DNA of 64,000 nt from Flavobacteriaceae bacterium MAR_2009_75 (lineage in GTDB: Bacteria > Bacteroidota > Bacteroidia > Flavobacteriales > Flavobacteriaceae), in the NCBI GenBank assembly GCA_002813285.1, contig PHTZ01000001.1, positions 766,501 to 830,500 on the forward strand, written 5' to 3'. Below, in pieces: positions 25,732 to 37,000 of this stretch. Position numbers and translations under genes: made by a program. Under the pieces are notes generated by a model. The model saw nothing but the letters and a program-made list of their open reading frames with translations. It searched no databases and had not been told where the DNA came from. Position 1 is the first letter of the stretch. Each line of letters opens with the position of its first letter.

Positions 25732-26790
25732 ATGATTAACCTCTATCCTACCCAAATTGAAACGATATCACTTCACCGCGTTGGCAACAAAAACAAAAGT
25801 GAGGGTATATTTTTGTCTGCCGAACCATTTTCACTAAATGATGAAACCACGGGTTTACTAAAAGAGTATTTCTTTAAACCATTTCGAGAAAAGGAAGAGA
25901 ACTATTTCAAATTTACGAACGACGTTGATGTAGAGTTCAACGAACTTTTTAAAATAGCCAGCGATATATTCGCCGACCCTGATAGTACCCATCTAAACTC
26001 TAAAAGAATCGCTACGCATTTGTTCGAACAATCGAACCACCCGCATATAAAAAGTGGTGAGGTCTATGTGGTCTATTTGTCAGGCATTATGTTAGACAAT
26101 CAGAAAACTGATGCTATTGGTATTTTTAAAAGTGAGCTTAAACACGATTTTCTGCAGTTTGAAGAAAAAGGCAGTAATCTAGACATTGTAATTCAACAGG
26201 GCATCAACATCAATAAATTAGACAAGGGGTGCCTTATCTTCAATGCAAATAAAGAGGAAGGTTATAAGATTTTATCGGTTGATAGCAACAGGTACGATGC
26301 GAAATATTGGCTAGAGAACTTTTTAGATGTAGAGGCCCTTGCCGATGAGAATTTCTATACCAAGAATTACCTCAAGTTCTGTCAGAATTTCGCAAAAGAT
26401 GTAGTGTTACCAGCCGAAGACAAGCAACAAGAGGTTCTGTTTATGAACCGTGCAGTAAATCATTTTGCCAAAAATGATGAGTTTGAAGAAACAGGCTTTT
26501 TAAACGAGGTGATGGAAAACCCTGAATTAATTCCTGAGTTCAAGCATTATAAAGTAGAAAAAGGGCCGAAATATAGTATTGAAGATGTTTCAAACTTTGA
26601 TATTGCAAATAAGGCCGTTTCGGATGTTAGAAAGAAAATCAAAAACGTCATTAATCTAGATACCAATATTCAGATAAAGATGGATTTCATTAATCCGGAA
26701 TCTGCCCAAAAATTTGTGGAAAAAGGTTGGGACGAAGAACGACAGATGTATTACTATTTAGTTTATTTCAACAAAGAAGAAAAAAGCTAA
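25732..26790 (+). CDS. Nucleoid-associated protein (NdpA/YejK family)
   Basis: A 352-residue cytoplasmic protein of the NA37/NdpA family (YejK of E. coli), members of which bind the nucleoid. Supporting segments are the N-terminal INLYPTQIETISLHRVGNK, the central SGEVYVVYLSGI and AIGIFKSE, and the C-terminal IKMDFINPESAQKFVEKGWD. The exact role is unclear even in model species. It is convergent with the kinase-like gene, with only 19 AT-rich bases between the two stop codons and no strong hairpin. Confidence 0.85.
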   Translation: MINLYPTQIETISLHRVGNKNKSEGIFLSAEPFSLNDETTGLLKEYFFKPFREKEENYFKFTNDVDVEFNELFKIASDIFADPDSTHLNSKRIATHLFEQSNHPHIKSGEVYVVYLSGIMLDNQKTDAIGIFKSELKHDFLQFEEKGSNLDIVIQQGININKLDKGCLIFNANKEEGYKILSVDSNRYDAKYWLENFLDVEALADENFYTKNYLKFCQNFAKDVVLPAEDKQQEVLFMNRAVNHFAKNDEFEETGFLNEVMENPELIPEFKHYKVEKGPKYSIEDVSNFDIANKAVSDVRKKIKNVINLDTNIQIKMDFINPESAQKFVEKGWDEERQMYYYLVYFNKEEKS

Positions 26791-26809
26791 ACAATTAGAT
26801 ATTATAATT

Positions 26810-27895
26810 TTATAAAATTTTAATATTTTGCTCGATAATCTGTTTCATGCTGACATCTTGGTAATTTCTACGTACAAAATTTAATGCTAAATCAAGTACT
26901 TCGCCCATTGTCTTACATTTTTTGAAATTAAGATCCATAGTGAGGTCATAAATTAGCTCTCGTAACATTTCAATATTCTCTGGGGTAGAAATGGTATCTT
27001 TTTTAACAATGTTGCGTAACTTCTTGATTCGGTTACCGGAGCTTAGTATTCTTTTGGCCACGATCGATCGTTCTTCAAGCTTGTATTGATCTACCGAATC
27101 GCGTAACAATTTGTTTCGAACCAATTCAACCATCTGAAAGTTTTCTTTAAAAAACTGAGGTCGATAGACCTTAAGTTTTCCCTCAAAACATTGTTGATCA
27201 AAATCTATGGCACGTATGCGGTATACCACATGGTCAAAATCGTGAACAGGTACTATTACATAGTTATAAGAGCGCATATCGCCCAACAAGCGAATCATAC
27301 AACGTTCATTGAATTTCACGAATTCTTTAGCCAATTGAGACTTCTCAGATTCGGTGCAGGTAGGCAGCATATCTTTAATGAAAACATCACCTGGTATACC
27401 TGCAATATGCTCTTCGATTAGAGTGTCTTTATAGACCAGAAAGTTTAGGTTATATGGCGATAACATGTGCTCTAGCTCAAGCCCGTAAATGCGTGAAGCA
27501 TCGGTTCTTTTCACGTAAAAATATGTGAAATTATCGTTTAGAATATTTCTGACTTTGATGCGAAATGGTTTTGAATTTCCGAAGGTGCAAAAATCGACTG
27601 CATCCACATTCAAATATTGATGAATATAACTACTACCATCAGAGTGCAGAATAGAGTACACTTTTTTCAGCGCACTATCAATTTCTTTTCTATCAAACTC
27701 AGAATAATATACCCGAATCCAAAGCGTATCTTCATCATTGGAATCATATACCACGACCGAGCCCGAAAAGCGAAGCAAATCCTCATAAAATATAGGAATC
27801 TCAATTTTTCGATTGTAGTGATTTAAATACTCGTCCAACTCCGGAATTACCGGATAAGCTGGTTTCTTTTTTGACATTAATCGCTCTTCAGACAT
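26810..27895 (-). CDS. Uncharacterised protein with protein-kinase-like active-site motifs
   Basis: A 361-residue protein with no signal peptide; I do not recognise a named family. Kinase-fold landmarks appear in the right order and spacing: a lysine in the strand TYFYVKRT (Lys129), a possible helix-C glutamate in YGLELEHML (Glu140 or Glu142), hinge-like EEHIAGIPGD (161-170), a catalytic-loop analogue LLGDMRSYNYVIV with Asp206 and Asn211 (the Asp-x4-Asn spacing of protein and aminoglycoside kinases), and IRAIDFDQ with Asp231 in the DFG position. The N-terminal 110 residues are an additional domain (with DTLWIRVYYS), and residues 250-361 are helical and basic. The start at 27895 (MSEERLMSKKK) could alternatively be Met7 at 27877. 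It is convergent with the nucleoid-associated protein gene and divergent from the giant adhesin. The substrate is unknown; the assignment rests on motif spacing only. Confidence 0.5.
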   Translation of the reverse strand: MSEERLMSKKKPAYPVIPELDEYLNHYNRKIEIPIFYEDLLRFSGSVVVYDSNDEDTLWIRVYYSEFDRKEIDSALKKVYSILHSDGSSYIHQYLNVDAVDFCTFGNSKPFRIKVRNILNDNFTYFYVKRTDASRIYGLELEHMLSPYNLNFLVYKDTLIEEHIAGIPGDVFIKDMLPTCTESEKSQLAKEFVKFNERCMIRLLGDMRSYNYVIVPVHDFDHVVYRIRAIDFDQQCFEGKLKVYRPQFFKENFQMVELVRNKLLRDSVDQYKLEERSIVAKRILSSGNRIKKLRNIVKKDTISTPENIEMLRELIYDLTMDLNFKKCKTMGEVLDLALNFVRRNYQDVSMKQIIEQNIKIL

Positions 27896-28069
27896 ATTCT
27901 TTCATTTTTCCTACAAATTCCTACAAACATCTATGGTTTTAAAGTCATAGACTTCAAATCTATAAGTTTTTAAATCAATACAACAAAGATAACCCACTTG
28001 GCAACATTTATTTATCTAGGTCGGTAATACATCTTTAATTTGTTGTAGTTGCCAAATCAGACCAAACCA

Positions 28070-31000
28070 ATGATTACCCTACTAAGACCCTATTTGAAAA
28101 GCCTATTATTTCTAATCATAGTTTTTTCTAGCCAAATTGCATTTTCTCAATTAAGCGACCTACACTATTTGCCGCCAATGAAGCAGGGGCAAAACAACCA
28201 AGGTATTCAGCAACAAGCTATCTATTTATCTACTCCTGAAACAAGCGCGTTTACAGTAAATGCGTACCAAGGCACCTCAAATGCCATTGTAAGAACTTTC
28301 AGTATCGATAACCTCAATGCTGGAGTATGGACATTGGGTAATGGCGATAACAACATTACTCTGGTAAATAACAATAATACCGGAGTTGTACTGACCAACA
28401 GCGGATTACGATTTGAGTCTCCGAGCGGAAAAAAGTTCTATGTCAACTACAGAGGTAAATCTGGTTCTCAGGCTGCTTCATTGACCGCCAAGGGTAGGCA
28501 AGCTATGGGTACTAACTTTAAATGGGGCGGTGTACCCAATAAAGGCAGTCATTCCTCAAAATCGAATACCTTAGGTATTATGGCTACCGAAGACAATACG
28601 ACCGTAGTTTTGTCTGGGTATGACCCAGGTTGTGAGTTTAGAGTGGGCAACAATAGAGCTGGTATTATTTCAAATTCGCATACCATAACTCTAGACGCAA
28701 ACGAATCATTCGTATATGAAACCTATATCGGTAATAGTCCAACACAGGCCCATGAAGACGGTTGGATCGGTGCTTCAATAGTATCTACTAAAGATATAGT
28801 GATCAGTAACGGTTCTATAAACTTTGGCAGTGAAGATGGGCAAAGCCATAGAGATGCCGGTATCGACCAACCGGTACCGATTAATAAATTAGGTAAAGAA
28901 TACGTGTTTATCAGAGGTAATGGCAACACCAACGGACTTACCGAATTTCCACTGGTTATTGCAACGGCTGATAACACTCAGGTTTTCGTAAACGGTAGCT
29001 CAACACCAGTAGCAACCATAAATAATGGTGAATATTATAAAATACCTAGTTCTTACTACTCTTCGAACACTGTAGGGGCAAACATGTTCGTACAAACCTC
29101 AAAAGATGTATATGCCTACCAATCTATGGCAGGTTCGAGCAATTTATACACACAAGGGTTGAATTTTGTGGCTCCCGTTAATTGTTTGTTACCCGATTAT
29201 CTGGATAATATTCCGGATATTCGAAATATTGCAGGTTCGACGGTAACCGGCGGTCTAACAATTATAGCATCTGTAAATACCACAGATGCCAATATAAAAA
29301 TATATGAAGATGGAACCGAAATCAGTAAACCACCCTCTAGCCCTGTAGCCGGATCTTCAGATTGGAAAACATTTTACATTCCCAATCTAGATGGAGACAT
29401 AAGTGTAACATCGACCGGGCCAATGGCTATCGGTTTTTTTGGTTTTAACGGAGCTCAGGGTGTTGCAGGTTATTTTTCCGGTTTTGACACCGTACCTGTT
29501 GTAGATCTTGGAATACGCGGTGGTAGTGGATGTTTTGTAGGTTCCGAAATATTTGAAGCAACGGGTAACTTTGATGCTTACCAGTGGTACGGTGATGGAG
29601 AAATGATTCCCGGTGCCAACGGTGAGAGCTTTGCCCCTACCGTCGCCGGCGATTATTTTGTTCGCGGTACCAAAGGGCCCTGTACCTACGACTCCCAACC
29701 AATTTCTGCCTACTATTGTGACCCCGATGTGGTTTTGAACAAAACCGTGGACAAACCGGAAATTAAAGAAGGGGAAAAAGCGACCTTTACAATTAAAGTA
29801 AGGAATTTAGGTGTTGGTCCTTTGACTAATCTTCGCATTACGGATAATATTCCTTCTGGACTTACTTTAATAAGTGCCCAGACCATTTCAGGAAGTTGGA
29901 GTGGCAACACATGGAATATCGGTACCCTTAACGGTGGGGAAACAGCCTTTTTAAATTTGGAGGTGCAAGCAGATGAAATAGCTATACTGCCTTTACTCAA
30001 CCTCATCAACACGGCTACTAATTCACAGGACCAAACCGATACCAATATCACCAAAGACAACCCCTCTGCCCGATTGATAGTACATAATGACTTTGACAGC
30101 GACGGTGTAGTAGATAGTGTTGACTTGGATGATGATAACGATGGAATTTTAGATACGGTCGAGCAAATGTGTATCATTTCCAATGATGTTAACTTTACCT
30201 CACCATCAACTACCGTGCAAGGTGGAAATGCAGTTACCGAGATTTTCACCAATTTCAATGATTTGTGGAGAAGTTCCACTTCTTCTAGAAACCCTTTATT
30301 GCCCAACTTGTCACATGAATTATTGGCATTTACCTCTGGAGGAACCACTTTTACCACAGGCGTTTTAGACGATGACGTTTATGACTCTAACGGAAATGGG
30401 TTATTAGACGGCATAGACACCAATAATGATGGTACTGCCGATATTTCGGCCACAGAATCTAATTGGATGGCCCTATCCCCTTCAAAGAATATTTATAGCG
30501 AAGCTACCCTAGAAGCTAGTTTTAATGATGGCGACCCGAACAATGCACAAGGTTTGACCGTTGTAAACGACCCCGCAACAGATTCCTTAAATCCATTATT
30601 GACCCACGGACAAAACGGGTTGGACCTTGGAACCGGCATTGCTAACGTGGGTGACACATGGGTATACGAAATCGACCCCATTGTTGTAACCAATGTAGGT
30701 GATGGAATTCCCGATATTCTATTGACGCAAGTGGCAGACCCCAGTGGTGTAGGCCATACAGTGAGTCTTTACGATGCCACTGGAGCCCCTTTAGGCAACG
30801 CCGTACGTGTGCAAGCCTCAAGTGGTGGCGCTCTTAATAGCGTTGTGGGTTCGTATAGATTAGACGTTTACCATGCTAACGGAAGTGTGTTTTTCAATAA
30901 CACGACCAGAGATTATCGCTTGGCAACCGTTGAGTTATCAGAATTCAATATTCCGGCCGCTAGTCTGAGTGACGTAGCTTACCTGCGATTGCAACTTGGC

Positions 31001-34000
31001 TCCAATGCCGACGTCGCCTTTTTATCCTATAATACAGCTTCCTTTTCAGGATTTTGTGCCAATTTAGATACCGATATGGATGGCTTTCCTGATCATTTAG
31101 ATTTGGATAGCGATGGAGACGGATGTAGTGACGCTAATGAATATTATAAAGATAACAATGCCGATGGTGGTGATGGCGGAGAATATGGCACGGGAGTGCC
31201 GGCGGTCGACCCTAATGATGGAACCGTAATCGATGCCTCTTACGTTCGAGTGTTTGCCCCAATTGTTATTCTAGGCAATACTTCTGAAGATTTGGGAGGA
31301 GCCGATATTAACGGTCAAGAACTTAGTCTAGGTCAAACGTTCAACTACGCCATCAGGTTTCAAAACACAGGAGACGATGATGCGACGAATTTCACTATTA
31401 GAGATGTACTGCCTACGGGAGTCACCGTTGAAAGTTTTGACTACTCCAACGCCCCAGGGGTTACCGAAAGTTACGACCCGGTAAGCCATACAGTCACTTT
31501 TACCATTCCCGATAACTTAGTGGAGATAGGCGACCCAGAATATAAAATTGCCATTGAGGTTACCGTTTCTGGTGACTGTTCAGAATTTGTAGCTGCTTGT
31601 GCCTCAAAATTGGAGAACCATGCCTATGCTACCTATCAAGGAATCGTTAATTCCAGTACCTTCTCCGATGAGGATGGCAGTAATCCTGCAGGGGCATGTA
31701 TTACAGATCCAGAAGTAGCCTCTAACAGTTTGGCCAATGCATTGCAAGATTGCGATGTAGCCAGGTCGGTACTCTTATGTGGTGATTTTGTCACATTAAC
31801 GGCCGGTGACGGATTCACATCTTACACTTGGGCCATTGACAACAACAATAATGGTCAAATAGACGGCTCCGATACCTTATTGAACGATGGCGATCCTGAT
31901 TCTGAACCAAGAACAATGGTGGTAACCAGCATTGGTAATTATATTGTAGAAAAAACAGCAGCTTCAGGCTGTGATGACCATATTGAAAGAATTAGGGTCA
32001 ACCGCTTTGGAGATGTTCAGACCAACCCCATTGTAGATTACTTCAATCAGGTAAATAGTGATTCCAATCCCGATAATGATTTACAGGGGGAAATAGTCAC
32101 GTGTTCGATTGATGGGGACGAGTTGCCAAAAATTTTCCTTTGCGGGTCTAATGATAGCGCCCTTTTACAATTGGGAATTACCGATGCCCAAAGCATTACA
32201 TGGCAAAAACTAGACGAAACCAGCTGTTCTGACGCTGGTGATGACTGTGCCAACAAAAATGGCACCTGTACTTGGAACAACTTGGTGCAGCAGAACAACT
32301 ATACGGTTACCGAAAGCGGAAGCTACCGTGTGGTAATTGCTTATGAAAACGGATGTTTTAGTAGGTTCTACTTCAATGTTTTCCAAAACACATTGGATAT
32401 TGCCTACATCCCTACCGACATCGTTTGTAACACCAATGGTAGTATTCGCATAACCAACCCCACCAGCGGTTATGGTTATCAATTATTCAATGTGACCAAT
32501 GATGCAATTGAGATTCCTTTTAGCGCGGGGCAGGGTCCAAATTTCGATATTGCCAACAACGGTACTTATAAAGTTCAGGCTACACAACTGAATCCTTCAA
32601 CAGGAGCACCAATTGCCAATAGTTGTGTTTTTGAAACGGAAGATATTGGTATCCAAAGAAGGGATTATGAGGTGAACCTCAGTAGTACAACTGCCGACTG
32701 TGATGAGCAAGGTACCATTAGTGTTCAAGCGCTTAATGTACTTCCAGACTATAGTTATGAGTTATACATTGATGATGGAAGCAATGGAGGAGCAGGCAGT
32801 TTTGTGACATCGGAGCTTGTAAAAGCCGATAACACCCATACGTTTACCGGTGTAGTACCTGGCGATTATATTGTTGTTACCTCCACCACTGATGGTTGTA
32901 CCGACACCCAGACCATAACCGTAAATGAAATTCCTGAATTGCGATTAACTGCCAATACTGAAAACCATATCACCTGTAGTGCCGGCGTGGTCAATCTTGC
33001 CGTTACTGGAGGAACTACCGGACACCAATACGCTATTTGGAGTAAAAATGGAGTTTTAAATTATGCCGATACGGCCAGTATTCCAGATACCGACTTTGTG
33101 GGTAGCACTAATTTCTATTTCGGATATAGAGGAAATCCTGCGACCTACTTCCCTAATGAAGATGGTGAATATGTTTTTGTAGTGAAGGATGATAATGGAT
33201 GTTTCGCCCTTTCAAACAGCGTTCAAGTTGATGATTTAGGAGCAGTGAGCGTTACCGCCTCGCATACCGATATCCTTTGTGCCGATTCTGCCACCTCAAC
33301 ATTGACCATAAATGCGACCGGAGGCACCGCTCCTTACCAATATAGCTTGGATGGTGGCGTTACCTATCAAAATGAAAATTTCTTCAACAATTTAACTGCC
33401 GGAATTTATACCGTTACCGTTAGTGATTCTAGTGGAACCGTAGATAGCAGATGTACAGAAAGTATCGACTATGAAATCACCCAACCGTTCAGGTTAACGG
33501 GCTCCGCTACCATAGTGGAAGATGCTTCATGCGACCCAAGCGGCGCACTAGTAAAAATACTGAACCCTAATGGAGGTCAGGCTCCATATGAATATAGCTT
33601 TGATGGAGGTTCAAACTTTGGTCCAACGGACGGCAGTAGACTAACTGCCGGCACCTATCAATTAGTACTTAGAGATGCCCTTGGTTGTACATTTGACATG
33701 GAATTGACCGTACCTAGTGAGACCCCAGACCCAAATCTTAATTCGGCTATTACCTATAATTGTGATGGAACTGGAGAAGTAACCATAAGTACGGATAATA
33801 CTACCGACTTTAATTATACCTATAGCATCAATACCGTCCCTAACACTCCTGAAGACTTCAACATTTTCAGCAATGTGGCCGCAGGTACTCACACCATTAC
33901 CGTCGGATATTCCAGTGCCTTGGGCGCGGAACAAAGTATGTTATTCTTTGAGAATTTTGGAACCGGTGCCACAACACAAATCGGTGAAATAGGCACGGGA

Positions 34001-37000
34001 TATTGCTACGAACCGCAAAATGGTGCTGAAACGACCTGTAATTTAGGTCCTGCAGGCATTTTGGTGAGTGGTGAATACACCGTTACCAATTTTGTAACCA
34101 ACCCCATCTCGGCATGGAGAAGTCCGAACGATCATACCGGCTTGACCGATGGCAGGTTCTTGGCCGTAGACGTTCAAGTGCATGATAATGAAGACGACTC
34201 TATCTTATGGAAAAGGGAAAATCTAGAAGTGCTTCCAAATAGACCAATAACGGTAGCTTTCTCCGCCTATAACTTGAGAAGGGTAACTGCTTACGGAAAC
34301 AACCCAGATGTATTAGTAGAGTTGGTTAATAGCTCAGGAACTGTACTAGGTTCTGGTACCACGGGAGATATTCCTAAAAACACGGATGCCGATAGCTGGT
34401 ACGACTACAGTTTTACTTTTGATCCGGGTACAAATACCGATGTTAGCGTCATTTTCAAAACCAATTTGAACAGCGCCGATGGCAACGACCTTATTTTAGA
34501 TGACATACACGCGACACAAATACCTGAAGTTTGTGAAAAAACGCAAGATTTGACCGTTGTAGTAGAATCAGGGAAAGAGTTTGAAGTAAGTATTTTGGGT
34601 AGCACCTCACCTACTTGTAACGGTGCAAATAATGGAAATATCCGTTTCGAAGTGAACAATTTTGATCCTGCCTTTGGATATGAGTATTCTTTGGATGGAG
34701 GTATAAGTTGGATAGCTGAAGCCACTTCACCGTTTACAACTCCCTCCACTTTAGGAGACGGAAATTATGGTATTATGGTACGAAAAGTGGACGATAACTC
34801 ATGCACCGCAACCTCAGCCTCAACCGTTACATTGACATCACCAAATGCGTTAACAGCAGATTTAATACAAACGGCAGAATTCACTTGTTTCAATACCGGA
34901 GCCACTTTAGAGGCCTCCGCTTCCGAAGGTACTCCTAGTTATGAATATCAGCTAGAGTTGACCGATGGTACTATGGTAAGAGGCTTTCAATCCAGTCTTG
35001 TTTTCCTAAATGTAGGTGCAGGAAATTATCTAGTAAGGGTTCGTGATACCAACAATTGTGAAGTTGTATCAACTTCACCTGTGACCGTTACTGCTCCAAA
35101 CGCATTGACCTTAGGTCTTTCGGCTACCCAATGCTATGATGGCCTAAGCAATGGTTCCGTAACTGCAACAGTGACCGATGGCAACGGTAATTATACATTT
35201 AGAATAAATGCTGGAGCATGGCAAACCCCTACTCCAATTAATAATTTGGCCTATACCTTCAACAATCTATCTGAAGGAACTTACGATATTGAAGTAACGG
35301 ATCAATACGGTTGTACTTCTGGCATTCAAGTGATAACCATCGCCCCTACTATTGCCCTAAGTGTGACGGCTACGAATGCGAGTGTTTGTGCCGATGGTTC
35401 ATTGACCGCCAATGCTTCTGGTGGAGATGGAAATTTTGAATACGCTTTTATTCCTTCCGGAAATACAGTCACAGATACCGATTTTTCACCTTCAAATTCT
35501 GCTTCTATTCCATTGGCCGATGTTGGAGATTATGACATCTATGTAAGAGATAAAGCCAACGGCACCAACTACTGTGAGCGAATGGAAACCGAAACGGTTC
35601 AAGCCAACCCGACACTAGCATTTACTGCCACACCAACAGATGCAGAGTGTTTCGGTGGTACGGGAAGTATCGCAGTTAGTATTACGGTCGGGCTAGCACC
35701 ATTCGACTACCGATTGGTCGATGTTACCAATGGTACTCCTGACCAAATACAAAATGATGTTGTTAGCAATTCGAGAACATACTTCAACCTAGCTCCCGGC
35801 ACCTACGATATTGTTATTACCGATGACTCGGGATGTTCTGAAACCGTATCGGGTATTGTTGTAGATGAACCAATTGAATTGACTGCTGATGTAGAAGGTA
35901 GAACCCCTACCGCGTGTACGGGCAACCCCAACGACTTCGGATTTGACTTTTTAAATTACCCTACCTCCATAGGTACTGTTGAATTTAGTGATGATGGTGG
36001 TGCGACTTGGCAGACTTCTGACCAATTTAGAGGGTACTTATCAGGTGATGAAGTAGACCCTTCATTAAGAACTATCGATGGTAGTGGCAATACGGTGTGT
36101 CAAACAGACCTACCTAGATTTATTGTTCCCTTTCCTTTAGATGATTTAGACATTACCCTTCTACCCATAATCGTTAACTGTACCGAGTTGCAGGTAAGTG
36201 TACGAGGCCAAAACGGGACCGCCCCTTATGAATATACCTATTCGGAAGATCCCGCTAATTTTGATATTGTGAGTCCTGCTCACGGATGGACAACTACATA
36301 CCCCGCGGGTTCTACACATACTTTCACCAATTTGATTCCCGGTAGAACATATGCTTTCTACGTACGAGATGCCGTAGGTTGTGTAAGACAAAGTAGTGTC
36401 AACGTTAATGATATTATTACCAATCCTATGGATATTTCTGCGTCCATTACGCCTACTTGTGATAGTTCTAGTACAGGAATCATTAGATACACCATTGTAG
36501 ATACCGATGGTAGTACGGAAACTGATATGCAGTGGACACTTTATGATGTGGACGGAAACGTAATTCGCAACAGCACAGGTGTTATATCTTACGCTAATAC
36601 TATTGAAATACTGAATCTACCTGCCAATGAATACTATATAGAGGTACAGCAAGTTGATGCAGGTGGTACTCCACAATGTATCAGTGCAAGTGAGAATGAA
36701 ATTTTAGATGAGCTAGAAGTCATTACAGGAGTGCCACAATCAATTCAGGATATTTCTTGTGAAAACCCGGGCTTAATACAAATTGACAATGTTCAAGGTG
36801 GCGGAGGTTCTTATATGTACACTATTACAGGTCCTGCCCCATTTTCGCCAATTACGGCGACGGGAGACAACCCCATTGAAATTGCCGCTAATTCTCCAGC
36901 AGGAACTTACATTATATCCGTAGAAGACCAATATGGTTGTTCTTACAACCTTGGAGATGTTACGATGAATTTTATGACCGCACCGACTATCGATGATATC

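Noticed and set aside
27998-28055. TTGGCAAC and GTTGCCAA inverted pair before the giant adhesin
   Set aside because: Eight-base arms 42 bases apart, without a promoter or terminator context; too weak to call.
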